DNA of 35,507 nucleotides from an uncultured bacterium. GTDB taxonomy: Bacteria > Bacillota > Clostridia > Lachnospirales > Lachnospiraceae. The stretch lies in contig CAMFGH010000019.1 in the NCBI GenBank assembly GCA_945949875.1, positions 1 through 35,507 of the forward strand, read 5' to 3'. The first letter of the stretch is position 1; every line of letters starts with the position of its first letter. Of the stretch, positions 15,038 to 22,370 are shown one piece after another. The notes below the pieces were generated by a model. That model worked only from the letters and a program-made list of their open reading frames with translations. It was not told where the DNA came from and did no database searches. The position numbers were made by a program, and so were the translations under genes.

Positions 15038-15919
15038 TTCAATGACTGTCTCCATATCCGACAGATGGATATAGTGTCCGCTGCTTTTTGCCTGAATATA
15101 CTTCGTGGTTTTACTAAATGTCAAGTACTCTTTCATAATATCCTGCCACATATTTTCCACTTTCTCTGCAAATTCTCTGGTGTTATTTCCAAACTGCATG
15201 CTTTCCTTTATTGCGAACTCGGAATCATGGGTGATCAGCGTAAGCGGGATATCCGGAAATCCTTCTTTCTTTTCCAGTGCTTGGATTTCCTTTTTATCAT
15301 GGGCCAGAACATACTCCTGATATGCAGTATCCAGATGGGTTATGTTGGTGTAGCTGTTTAATATTACGTTCTCCTCCTTTGAGGAAAAATTCTGAAAATA
15401 GTAGAAAGGCGGTGCATTTTTCATCATTTTCTTAACCAGCCAGCCCATCTTCATTTTTACCAGCTTCTTCATCAGAATCAGATTGCTGCTTTTATCCACA
15501 CCGGATTGGGTATATTGCTTCGAGGAAAGCTTTTCTTTAAATAGATAATCTCTGGCAGATAAGGGGTCCAGTAAAAGGATTCCTTCCACCCGTTCCGGAA
15601 AAAGTCTGGCATACTGCTGGGCATAAAGTCCGCCCTGGGAATGGGCTATCAGAATCACTTTTTCTGTATGTTCTATTTGCGCAAGAAGCTGTTGAAGTTC
15701 CTGGGCGATATGATAGGGAGTTCTGGTGTTTTCAGGTGCCGGACTTCGGTTTATCCCATATCGTTCATACAAAAGGACACCACCGGAACATCCCGGCTGA
15801 CTGGCTGATTGTTCCACCAACTGTTCTGCAAATGGCATCCATTCTTCGATACATGCTCCCAATCCCATTTCCACTACAAACCGAAGGGGTAATTTACCTG
15901 CTATTTTGTAATACTGCAT
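15005..15919 (-). CDS. Alpha/beta hydrolase
   Basis: The 304-residue protein has the nucleophile elbow AHSQGG with S94, a preceding YERYGINRS region, and a late catalytic histidine in SSGHYIHL (about residue 282). The acid residue is probably in LITHDSEFAI. Substrate unknown. The ATG at 15919 has AAGGAG at 7 nt and overlaps the end of the marR gene by 19 bp, so the two form one operon controlled by that repressor. The last residues (TLLLSSFLA) are encoded by a copy of the dispersed repeat, so the natural C terminus was probably altered there. Confidence 0.85.
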   Translation of the reverse strand: MQYYKIAGKLPLRFVVEMGLGACIEEWMPFAEQLVEQSASQPGCSGGVLLYERYGINRSPAPENTRTPYHIAQELQQLLAQIEHTEKVILIAHSQGGLYAQQYARLFPERVEGILLLDPLSARDYLFKEKLSSKQYTQSGVDKSSNLILMKKLVKMKMGWLVKKMMKNAPPFYYFQNFSSKEENVILNSYTNITHLDTAYQEYVLAHDKKEIQALEKKEGFPDIPLTLITHDSEFAIKESMQFGNNTREFAEKVENMWQDIMKEYLTFSKTTKYIQAKSSGHYIHLSDMETVIEETLLLSSFLA

Positions 15920-16356
15920 TCGCTGCTCCTTTCCAGAATCTCCACCAGTTTTCCATAATCTTCCTGATCGAAGAGTCCCATAAATTCTTCTATAAAAAGT
16001 GTTTCGTACTGCCTATGCTGCTGATTAATTTTCTTCCCTTTCGCTGTGAGGGAAAGTAACTGCTCCCGTCCATCCAAGGGATTTTTTTCTCGACAGATAT
16101 AGTTTTGTTTGACCAGTCTGCTGACTGCGGATACCACTGTAGTCTTGGGCATATTCAGTTTCAGACTGATCTGTCTGGCGGTGAAACCTTCATGCTCTTC
16201 CAGAAGTGCCAGGATGGTAATATCTCTATTACACAGTGACAGAAAATCCTTGTACTCGCCTTCGGAAAAGATTTTTTCATTCATATCTGCCATGCGGTGC
16301 ATAAGATCCTTTAGTAAAATTGCAAGCTGCTCTTTTGAATTTCTGTTTTCTTTCAT
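15901..16356 (-). CDS. MarR-family transcriptional regulator
   Basis: The 151-residue protein has the winged helix of the MarR family: LALLEEHEGFTARQISLKLN, then MPKTTVVSAVSRLVKQNYIC and EKNPLDGREQLLSLTAKGK, the DxRxxxxxLT wing signature. It probably binds as a dimer and releases DNA when a ligand is present. A perfect palindrome directly upstream, overlapping its own promoter, indicates autoregulation. The ATG at 16356 has AAAAGGAA upstream. It is co-transcribed with the alpha/beta hydrolase. Confidence 0.92.
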   Translation of the reverse strand: MKENRNSKEQLAILLKDLMHRMADMNEKIFSEGEYKDFLSLCNRDITILALLEEHEGFTARQISLKLNMPKTTVVSAVSRLVKQNYICREKNPLDGREQLLSLTAKGKKINQQHRQYETLFIEEFMGLFDQEDYGKLVEILERSSECSITK

Positions 16357-16369
16357 TTCCTTTTCCCCT

Positions 16370-16398
16370 TTAAATAGAACGAATATCGTTCTATTTAA
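16370..16398. promoter_or_regulatory. Perfect 13+3+13 palindrome, probable MarR operator
   Basis: TTAAATAGAACGA (16370-16382) and TCGTTCTATTTAA (16386-16398) are exact reverse complements with ATA between. The site starts at the -10 box of the marR promoter, covers the expected transcription start and ends 14 bp before the ATG, as expected for an autorepressor site. Confidence 0.8.
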
Positions 16399-16426
16399 GA
16401 ATAAAGAAAACTACATGGTTTGTCAA
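16398..16426 (-). promoter_or_regulatory. Sigma-70-type promoter of marR-hydrolase operon
   Basis: On the minus strand TTGACA (16426-16421) and TATTCT (16403-16398) are 17 bp apart. The -10 box touches the palindromic operator. The -35 box lies right beside the edge of a composite repeat element (16429 onward), so the element inserted or ended precisely at the promoter boundary. Confidence 0.75.
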
Positions 16427-16428
16427 GA

Positions 16429-16818
16429 TGCAGTGGGGATGCAGTGGGGACGTAGCTTTTGTCCACAGGATAGCCCTTTGTCCATAGGAGTGTCCCTTTG
16501 TCCTACTACCTGTTGAAAAAGTTCGTCTCGAAAATTGGGATAATAAAATGCACAAGATAAGATTGTCTGGTTGATTTTTGCGCTATGGAGATGAGACTCT
16601 AAAATCGTGGAAGCCTTTGCTGAACACGATTTTGTCTTTTTAGGCTCATCGGAATGATCAGCGCAATGAATACAGACAACTTATCTTGTACATTTTGTTT
16701 TAAAAATATGATTAATATGCTTTTACCTGCAACCGTAAGACAGGGGACACTCCTATGGACAAAGGGGCTTTCCTATAGACAAAAGGGCTATTCTATGGAC
16801 AAAAGCTACGTCCCCAAC
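16429..16818. mobile_element. Composite palindromic element A (MITE-like), about 390 bp
   Basis: The left arm (16434-16500) is a copy of the dispersed repeat with two 19-20 nt units, and the right arm (16746-16815) is its inverted partner with three. Inside is a second inverted pair, 16545-16568 with 16674-16696 (about 23 bp). The centre carries further self-complementary pieces such as TTGCGCT/AGCGCAA. It encodes no protein. Element B at 18556-18955 has the same order of parts. This fits a non-autonomous, miniature inverted-repeat element, but no target-site duplication was established. The right end overlaps the last codons of the ftsW-like gene. Confidence 0.8.
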
Positions 16819-18145
16819 GCCTCTTCACATGTCTTGGATACACATTTTTGTACCGATATATGCTAAGCATTAATCCTATCAGTGCATAAGAAAGAATCAG
16901 ATTGTTTTTGCCTGCAGAAAAGAACGGTAAAAACGTACTGGATACCGGAAGCAACCCCAGATTTTCCAAAATATTGATGACTGTATTCAGTGCAAATATC
17001 ATTCCACAGCCATAGCCCATGAGCATTCCCAATTGATTGTTCTGACGCGTTGCTATCTGAAAAATCATGACAATCATGACTGCCAGAATACAAACCACGA
17101 GAATTCCTGCCAGCATACCATAATTTGCGGATAGCGTAACAAAAATATAGTCACTGCTATAATTTGGAATTGCTCCTATTACTTCTTTTCCACAGTTCCC
17201 CAACAGTTTACTGGATGCAACGAAATTTCGCAAATGATTTGTAATGTAATTAGCATCTCCGCTATTGGATAAAAATGCTCTGATCCGGGCCATTTGATAC
17301 GTTGCCAGCCGATTCATGGCAACCATTCCGGCAAAACACATTATTGGTCCCAGTATACCGATCAGCCAGATTCCTGGGATTACAATTTTTTTGTTTATCT
17401 GAAACCAATCCTTCCAAATCGCCACCGTAAGCTGGACCAGCATAGCAAGAAACATAATCGCTGCCAGCATCACGTTAGGTAAGGTAAATGCCACATAAAC
17501 CGGAACAATCATCCAAACAAGAGATTTCAAAAATCCGGCATATCCTGTTTTGTAATACTTGTAAAGAACCGCTCCATATATGGGTACATATAAGCTTAAA
17601 AAAGCAGAAGAAGCGATACGTAACGGTCCCACTCCGACATAATATGCCATTCCATTTATCCTGTTTGTCATGACTCCGGAAATAACAGTTAATAAAATCA
17701 TGATAAGCGCTATCAACCTGGCATATTGGGCGATTACCGTATAATCAATAAAATAAATCAGAACCATAACTGCCAGTCCCACAAGCACACCATACAAATA
17801 TCCTGCGCTTCCCACATCTACCAGGCTTGTTATTTCTCCTTCAAAATGAGCCAGCCTAAAACAAATGATCTTATGCAGAACTATCCCCAGCACGCTGATT
17901 ACAGAAATAAGTACTAACAGTTTCCAGGCGATCTGTGGCCTGTGAATCCGGTCCATGGATACCCCCACTGCAACCGGATCACCCATATCCAGTACCGCTT
18001 CTTTTTCTGCCTCTTCCCGACTCATTCCGGAATGGATATTTTCTTCCATCTGATCCTCTATATGTGCTCTGATTTCTTCTTCAATAAAAGGTCTGGCTTT
18101 CTTGCACCGGATCTGCAAAAGCAGGGTCTGTAAATATTCTTCCAT
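16793..18145 (-). CDS. FtsW/RodA/SpoVE-family membrane protein with an N-terminal prefix domain
   Basis: The 450-residue protein starts with a soluble region of about 75 residues (IRAHIEDQMEENIHSGMSRE, then EAEKEAVLDMGDPVAVG). This is the prefix found on some permeases and DUF1700-like proteins. About ten hydrophobic segments follow. The end LPFFSAGKNNLILSYALIGL corresponds to the conserved last helices of FtsW/RodA glycosyltransferases. Its ATG directly follows the padR stop (no gap), so translation is coupled. The final WGRSFCP and stop are encoded by element A. A housekeeping FtsW role is unlikely given the prefix and the PadR partner. An inducible envelope role is inference. Confidence 0.8.
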   Translation of the reverse strand: MEEYLQTLLLQIRCKKARPFIEEEIRAHIEDQMEENIHSGMSREEAEKEAVLDMGDPVAVGVSMDRIHRPQIAWKLLVLISVISVLGIVLHKIICFRLAHFEGEITSLVDVGSAGYLYGVLVGLAVMVLIYFIDYTVIAQYARLIALIMILLTVISGVMTNRINGMAYYVGVGPLRIASSAFLSLYVPIYGAVLYKYYKTGYAGFLKSLVWMIVPVYVAFTLPNVMLAAIMFLAMLVQLTVAIWKDWFQINKKIVIPGIWLIGILGPIMCFAGMVAMNRLATYQMARIRAFLSNSGDANYITNHLRNFVASSKLLGNCGKEVIGAIPNYSSDYIFVTLSANYGMLAGILVVCILAVMIVMIFQIATRQNNQLGMLMGYGCGMIFALNTVINILENLGLLPVSSTFLPFFSAGKNNLILSYALIGLMLSIYRYKNVYPRHVKRRWGRSFCP

Positions 18146-18478
18146 TTATAACACCCCCATCGCAAGCACATTGGTTACAGCAGTCTGATATTCCTTCCAT
18201 TCGCTTGTCTTTTGCTGTAACAGTTCTTTTCCATCCTTTGTAATACTGTAATACTTTCGAGTCTTACCCAGATTTTCCTGCTCATAAACCGTTAACAGAC
18301 CTTTTTCTTCCATACCATGTAAAAGAGGATATAAAGTGCCTGCCTTCAGTTCAAATACATTTTGTGATTTTTTCCTTAAGGTATCGATCATTTCATATCC
18401 ATACATATCTTTTTCTGCCAACAGCCGCAGGATCAGCATGGTCATACTCCCTGAAATAAGAGATTTATCTACTGCCAT
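18146..18478 (-). CDS. PadR-family transcriptional regulator
   Basis: The 110-residue protein matches the short PadR type: MTMLILRLLAEKDMYGYEMI, then FELKAGTLYPLLHGMEEKGL and RKYYSITKDGKELL. The winged helix recognises TATA-rich palindromes. It starts at the ATG at 18478 behind GGAGGT and is fused in one operon with the FtsW-like protein, a common pairing in which PadR controls a membrane protein gene. Short TATA-rich inverted sequences lie over its promoter, suggesting autoregulation. Confidence 0.93.
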   Translation of the reverse strand: MAVDKSLISGSMTMLILRLLAEKDMYGYEMIDTLRKKSQNVFELKAGTLYPLLHGMEEKGLLTVYEQENLGKTRKYYSITKDGKELLQQKTSEWKEYQTAVTNVLAMGVL

Positions 18479-18499
18479 TTTTCCACCTCCATTTATATA

Positions 18500-18553
18500 G
18501 GTTTTCGATATATCGACTATCTATATAGTATATCGGTTATCTATATATGTCAA
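18500..18553 (-). promoter_or_regulatory. Promoter and probable operator of padR-ftsW
   Basis: On the minus strand TTGACA (18553-18548) and TACTAT (18530-18525) are 17 bp apart. The region between and just after them holds short palindromes and repeats: CGATATATCG (18506-18515), CTATATAG (18521-18528) and copies of ATAGAT. These are the kind of AT-rich dyads that PadR proteins bind. Element B begins a few bases upstream of the -35 box. Confidence 0.65.
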
Positions 18554-18555
18554 GA

Positions 18556-18955
18556 TGTTTTTGGGGACGTTTCTTTTGTCCACAGAATAGCCCTTTTGTC
18601 CATAGGATAGCCCTTTTGTCCATAGGAGTGTCTCTTGTCCTGCAGCCAATTGCAAAATCCCTTCTCGAAAATGGAGAAAAATAAAATGCACCAGATAAGA
18701 TTGTCTAGATGATTTTTGCGCTATGAAGATGAGACTCTAAAATCGCGGAAGCCTCTGCTGAACACGATTTTTTTGAGGCTCATCGGAATGATCAGCACAA
18801 TGAATACAGACAACTTGTCTGGTGCATTTTGTTATTACAATTTAAATAAACTTTTCCGTTGCAGGACAGAGGGACACTCCTATGGACAAAAGGGCTATTC
18901 TGTGGACAAAAGGGCTATTCTAAGGACAGAAGAAACGTCCCCACTGCATCTATCC
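18556..18955. mobile_element. Composite palindromic element B (MITE-like), about 390 bp
   Basis: It has the same design and orientation as element A: left arm with three 19-20 nt units (18560-18640), inner inverted pair 18683-18706 with 18808-18830, a centre closely matching element A, and right arm 18868-18948. The two copies flank the padR-ftsW operon as direct repeats. The right arm encodes the last codons and the stop of the DUF6544-like gene. No protein is encoded inside. Confidence 0.8.
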
Positions 18956-19880
18956 TCCCATCAAAATATACAAAATCTTTATCCGGATAATTCCACACAG
19001 CCAGCAGTCTGCCGGGATATTTTATTCCGTTTTCATAAGTAACATAGTCTCCACAGACAGCAGACCAGGGCACATATTCCATTTTGCCATCAGCCAGCGT
19101 AATTGCCCGGTCATTTGTAGTAAAGGAGGTCATTTCATACTGCTCGTTGAAATGAAATATCCCACGTGCTGTCTGTCCCTTATAAGAAATCACTGCTTTT
19201 ACTTCATAGTCACTGATTTCTTCAAAAGAAATATAATCCTGCAGGAAAATATCCGGTGCAAAGAGACTTTCTGCCAGAAAAGTCACAAGGCCGGACTGAA
19301 CCATTGCCTCCCCACGCTGGTCAAACAGAGTAAAGACCTTTCCCAGTACGCCTTTTATACCGCCTGTTCCGTTCTGATAGTAATCGCATCCTTCAAAAGG
19401 AATCCCAAACATACTGCTTTCAATCAACGCCATCCTACATGGGGGTTCCACAAAATTATACTGGGTATAGTCGATTTTCAGCTTTGGCCCATCCATGCTC
19501 TGCATGAAATCCACATCATGGTATTCCAATTTGAAACAGGAGATTTTAGGTTTGCCGATATACCCACAATTTTTCACATATTGTTTCAGTGCCATAGGCA
19601 GGTGACTGAATTCTTCTTCTGTATAAGCTACATTTATGCCAGTTCCACCTGAATGAGTTTTGACTGTGAGCGTATTGTCTGTGAGAGTTTCCCCTGGACA
19701 ATTTTCGTCTGTAAGAGATTTCTTCTTCCCGGAAATTATCTCTTTCCTTCCTGAAATATTGACTGTCATGGCATCCATTTCCCTCTGAAACTTACTTTTC
19801 AATGGGGAGTATGGGATTTTAAACCACACAATTAAAAGTATTATTAAAAATAGAAACACGTTGATGAATATTTTTAACAT
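18915..19880 (-). CDS. DUF6544-like membrane-anchored protein
   Basis: The 321-residue protein starts with one hydrophobic segment (MLKIFINVFLFLIILLIVWF), so it is probably anchored in the membrane. The body contains FSHLPMALKQYVKNCGYIGK, typical of the family I remember as DUF6544 (YLP...RYL...GYIGKP pattern), and YVPWSAVCGDYVTYENGIKY. The function is unknown. A Ser/Thr/Lys-rich insert lies at about residues 42-80. The ATG at 19880 has GAGGAA upstream. It is divergent from blaI with 150 bp between, so BlaI could affect it. The end AVGTFLLSLE and stop is encoded by element B. Confidence 0.7.
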   Translation of the reverse strand: MLKIFINVFLFLIILLIVWFKIPYSPLKSKFQREMDAMTVNISGRKEIISGKKKSLTDENCPGETLTDNTLTVKTHSGGTGINVAYTEEEFSHLPMALKQYVKNCGYIGKPKISCFKLEYHDVDFMQSMDGPKLKIDYTQYNFVEPPCRMALIESSMFGIPFEGCDYYQNGTGGIKGVLGKVFTLFDQRGEAMVQSGLVTFLAESLFAPDIFLQDYISFEEISDYEVKAVISYKGQTARGIFHFNEQYEMTSFTTNDRAITLADGKMEYVPWSAVCGDYVTYENGIKYPGRLLAVWNYPDKDFVYFDGRIDAVGTFLLSLE

Positions 19881-19916
19881 TTTCTTCCTCGATTTTTGTT
19901 TTTGTTTTATTGTACA

Positions 19917-19962
19917 GCGGAGATGTTCCTTCTGTCCACAGGATAGCTCTTCGTCCCCACTA
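19917..19962. repeat. Degenerate dispersed repeat between the DUF6544-like gene and blaI
   Basis: CAGCGGAGATGTTCCTTCTG, then TCCACAGGATAGCTCTTCG and TCCCCACTACATTG is a diverged copy of the repeat, with the end GTCCCCACT close behind a single unit. It stops just before the TTGACA of the blaI promoter. Confidence 0.7.
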
Positions 19963-19964
19963 CA

Positions 19965-20010
19965 TTGACAACCATCTCCCTACCGTATAAAATATATTAC
20001 ATCTGTAATA
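19965..20010 (+). promoter_or_regulatory. blaI promoter with BlaI-type operator
   Basis: TTGACA (19965-19970) and TAAAAT (19988-19993) are 17 bp apart. Directly after, TATTACA-TC-TGTAATA (19995-20010) is a perfect palindrome containing the TACA/TGTA core known for BlaI/MecI operators. It would cover the transcription start, as expected for autorepression relieved when BlaR1 is triggered. Confidence 0.8.
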
Positions 20011-20030
20011 CTTAAGGAGAGAATTTTTCC

Positions 20031-20426
20031 ATGCGAAATTTACCACAGATTTCCGAAACGGAATATGAAGTCATGAAGGTTGTATGGAAGCATGCACCGA
20101 TCAGTACCAATGAAATAACACAGCAATTATTAAAGACCACAAGCTGGAGTCCCAAGACCATTCAGACACTTATCAAACGTCTGGTAAACAAAGGTGCCCT
20201 TTCTTATGAGAAACAAAGCCGCATGTTCGTTTATACGCCAATGGTGAAGGAAAACGAATACATCGGCCAGGAAAGCAACTCCTTTTTAAAACGTTTTTAT
20301 GGTGGAAACATCACTGCCATGCTGTCTGCGTATCTGGAAGATGACAAGCTGTCGGAAGCAGAAATAGAGACGCTCCGGGGTCTGCTTTCCAAAAAAGACA
20401 CCAAAGGAGACCAAAAACATGTCTGA
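20031..20426 (+). CDS. blaI: BlaI/MecI-family transcriptional repressor
   Basis: The 131-residue protein has the BlaI winged helix (ISETEYEVMKVVWKHAPIST, then WSPKTIQTLIKRLVNKGAL and SRMFVYTPMV) and a C-terminal helical dimer region. Repressors of this family are cut or inactivated after the BlaR1 sensor binds a beta-lactam. AAGGAG lies 12 nt upstream of the ATG. Its stop overlaps the start of the sensor gene by 8 bp. A perfect operator lies in its own promoter. Confidence 0.93.
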   Translation: MRNLPQISETEYEVMKVVWKHAPISTNEITQQLLKTTSWSPKTIQTLIKRLVNKGALSYEKQSRMFVYTPMVKENEYIGQESNSFLKRFYGGNITAMLSAYLEDDKLSEAEIETLRGLLSKKDTKGDQKHV

Positions 20427-22293
20427 TTTTATACTGCATTTTCTCCTGTGTAATGTGCTGATAAGCGGTATCATTATGCTGCTTTTATTTTTCAAATGGA
20501 TTGGAAAAAACAGTCTGTCCAGCCGGATGCAGTATCATCTCTGGCTGCTTCTGCTTGGGCTTTTGGTGATTCCATTTCTGCCACTGTCACTTCATGCTTT
20601 CCACTTTTCCCATATCTTCTCAAAATTTCAAAAACTCATGGGAATTCCGGGAGCCGGAAGCCCCGCCTCAGTCACAAATACCCTGGGAGCCATCTCTGTA
20701 GATTCCTCTGACTGGTTAAATGACTTTGTTCTTTCTGTAAACAGCCATTCTCCTTCCGTTGTTGGGCATCTTCTCTTTGGCATCTGGATTGCAGGCATAT
20801 TTGCAATGCTATGGTTGGTAGGTAAATCACTGCTTCGCCTGCATGCTATAAAGAGTTCTGCCCTTCCCCTTCAAAGCCAGGCTGTTCGCAGTCTCTATAA
20901 ACGGTGCCTATATGAACTGAATATAGCAAAGGATATTCCCATTTACAGCACTGCCTTTTTGAAGTCCCCTATTATGGCAGGGCTTTTTAAGCCATGCATT
21001 TATCTTCCCATTCATTTGGTTTCTGATTATTGTGAAAAAGATATGAGATATATGCTGCTCCATGAACTGCAGCATTACAGACATAAGGATGCGCTTGCCG
21101 GATATTTCATGAATCTTGCCGGAGTGATATACTGGTTCAATCCTTTTGTCTGGTATGCGCTGAGAGAAATGAAAAATGACAGAGAGATTGCCTGTGATGC
21201 TTCTGTTATGTTGCTTCTTAAGGAAGAAGAATACGAAGAGTATGGTAATACATTGATTCGCTTTGCAGAAAAGATTTCCCTCACGCCTTTTTCCTTTGCT
21301 TCCGGCATGAGCAGCAACATGAAGCAGCTGAAAAAGCGCATGATCCATATTGCCTCTTTTGAAAAGCCAACTGCCCAGAAAAAAGTAAAAGGAGTAGTTG
21401 CTTTTCTGTTAACTGCTGCCCTGCTTTCCGGTTTTGTGCCGCTTTTGTCTGCTCATGCAGCAGAGCCCAGTCACTACCAATGGAATATTTCCCCTGAAGA
21501 CACTTTATTGGAGAATATCTCCTCAGAGAATATTTCCTCTAAGACTATTTTTTCCGAGAATATCTCCTCCGGAAATATTTCTCTGGTAGACCTTTCAGCC
21601 TATTTTGAAGGTTATGCCGGGAGCTTTGTTTTGTATGATTTGAAAAATGACATCTGGAATATCTATGATATAGAGCATGCCACTGCGCGGGTTTCTCCGG
21701 ATTCCACCTATAAAATATACAGTGCTTTATTTGCTCTGGAAGAAGGTATCATAACACCGGAAGATTCCTATCTTGCATGGAATGGGGAAAACTATCCCTT
21801 TGATGCATGGAATCGTGACCAGACCCTAAACTCTGCCATGAGTGCCTCTGTCAATTGGTATTTTCAGACCCTGGACAAACAGCTGGGTTATGCAAGACTG
21901 CACCATTACATTCGTAAAATCGGCTATGGAAACAAAGACATTAGTAGCAGCAGAGACACATTCTGGATGGAATCTTCCTTACAGATTTCACCCATAGAAC
22001 AGATTGAACTTCTTAAAAACCTGCAAAATAACAGCCTGGGCTTTGCACCGGAAAACATCCATGCTGTAAAAGACTCCATCCGTCTGTTTTCTTCTGATAC
22101 CGGGACATTTTATGGAAAGACAGGAACCGGTCGTATCGACGGAAAGGATGTGAATGGGTGGTTCATCGGCTTTATCGAAACCGCAGATAATACCTGCTTT
22201 TTCGCAGTCAACATTGGTGCCAAAGACAATGCTTCCGGAAAAAGGGCCGCTGATATCGCCTTGTCCATCCTATCCGATATGGGTATCTGGTAA
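20419..22293 (+). CDS. blaR1: BlaR1-type sensor with M56 metallopeptidase and class D-like penicillin-binding domain
   Basis: The 624-residue protein has several N-terminal membrane segments. The M56 zinc protease motif HELQH is at residues 215-219 with NDREIACDASVM downstream (E256 is the third ligand candidate). A further membrane segment lies at about 323-345. The outer sensor domain has the class D-like motifs STYK (S429 as acylated serine), SVN (477-479) and KTG (567-569). In known systems beta-lactam acylation outside triggers the protease inside. A linker at about 360-390 carries repeated ENISS. AAAGGAG precedes the ATG. No beta-lactamase or penicillin-binding protein gene is beside it. 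Confidence 0.92.
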   Translation: MSDFILHFLLCNVLISGIIMLLLFFKWIGKNSLSSRMQYHLWLLLLGLLVIPFLPLSLHAFHFSHIFSKFQKLMGIPGAGSPASVTNTLGAISVDSSDWLNDFVLSVNSHSPSVVGHLLFGIWIAGIFAMLWLVGKSLLRLHAIKSSALPLQSQAVRSLYKRCLYELNIAKDIPIYSTAFLKSPIMAGLFKPCIYLPIHLVSDYCEKDMRYMLLHELQHYRHKDALAGYFMNLAGVIYWFNPFVWYALREMKNDREIACDASVMLLLKEEEYEEYGNTLIRFAEKISLTPFSFASGMSSNMKQLKKRMIHIASFEKPTAQKKVKGVVAFLLTAALLSGFVPLLSAHAAEPSHYQWNISPEDTLLENISSENISSKTIFSENISSGNISLVDLSAYFEGYAGSFVLYDLKNDIWNIYDIEHATARVSPDSTYKIYSALFALEEGIITPEDSYLAWNGENYPFDAWNRDQTLNSAMSASVNWYFQTLDKQLGYARLHHYIRKIGYGNKDISSSRDTFWMESSLQISPIEQIELLKNLQNNSLGFAPENIHAVKDSIRLFSSDTGTFYGKTGTGRIDGKDVNGWFIGFIETADNTCFFAVNIGAKDNASGKRAADIALSILSDMGIW

Positions 22294-22370
22294 TCTGTCG
22301 TCATTCCTGTTTGTCTGCATATCCATACTTCTGCTGCGCATTTCCGAACCGTAACGGGTAAGCCACTCTA

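Noticed and set aside
22294-22370. Possible terminator between the convergent blaR1 and Asp-box genes
   Set aside because: No stable stem with a T-run could be found in these 77 bases.
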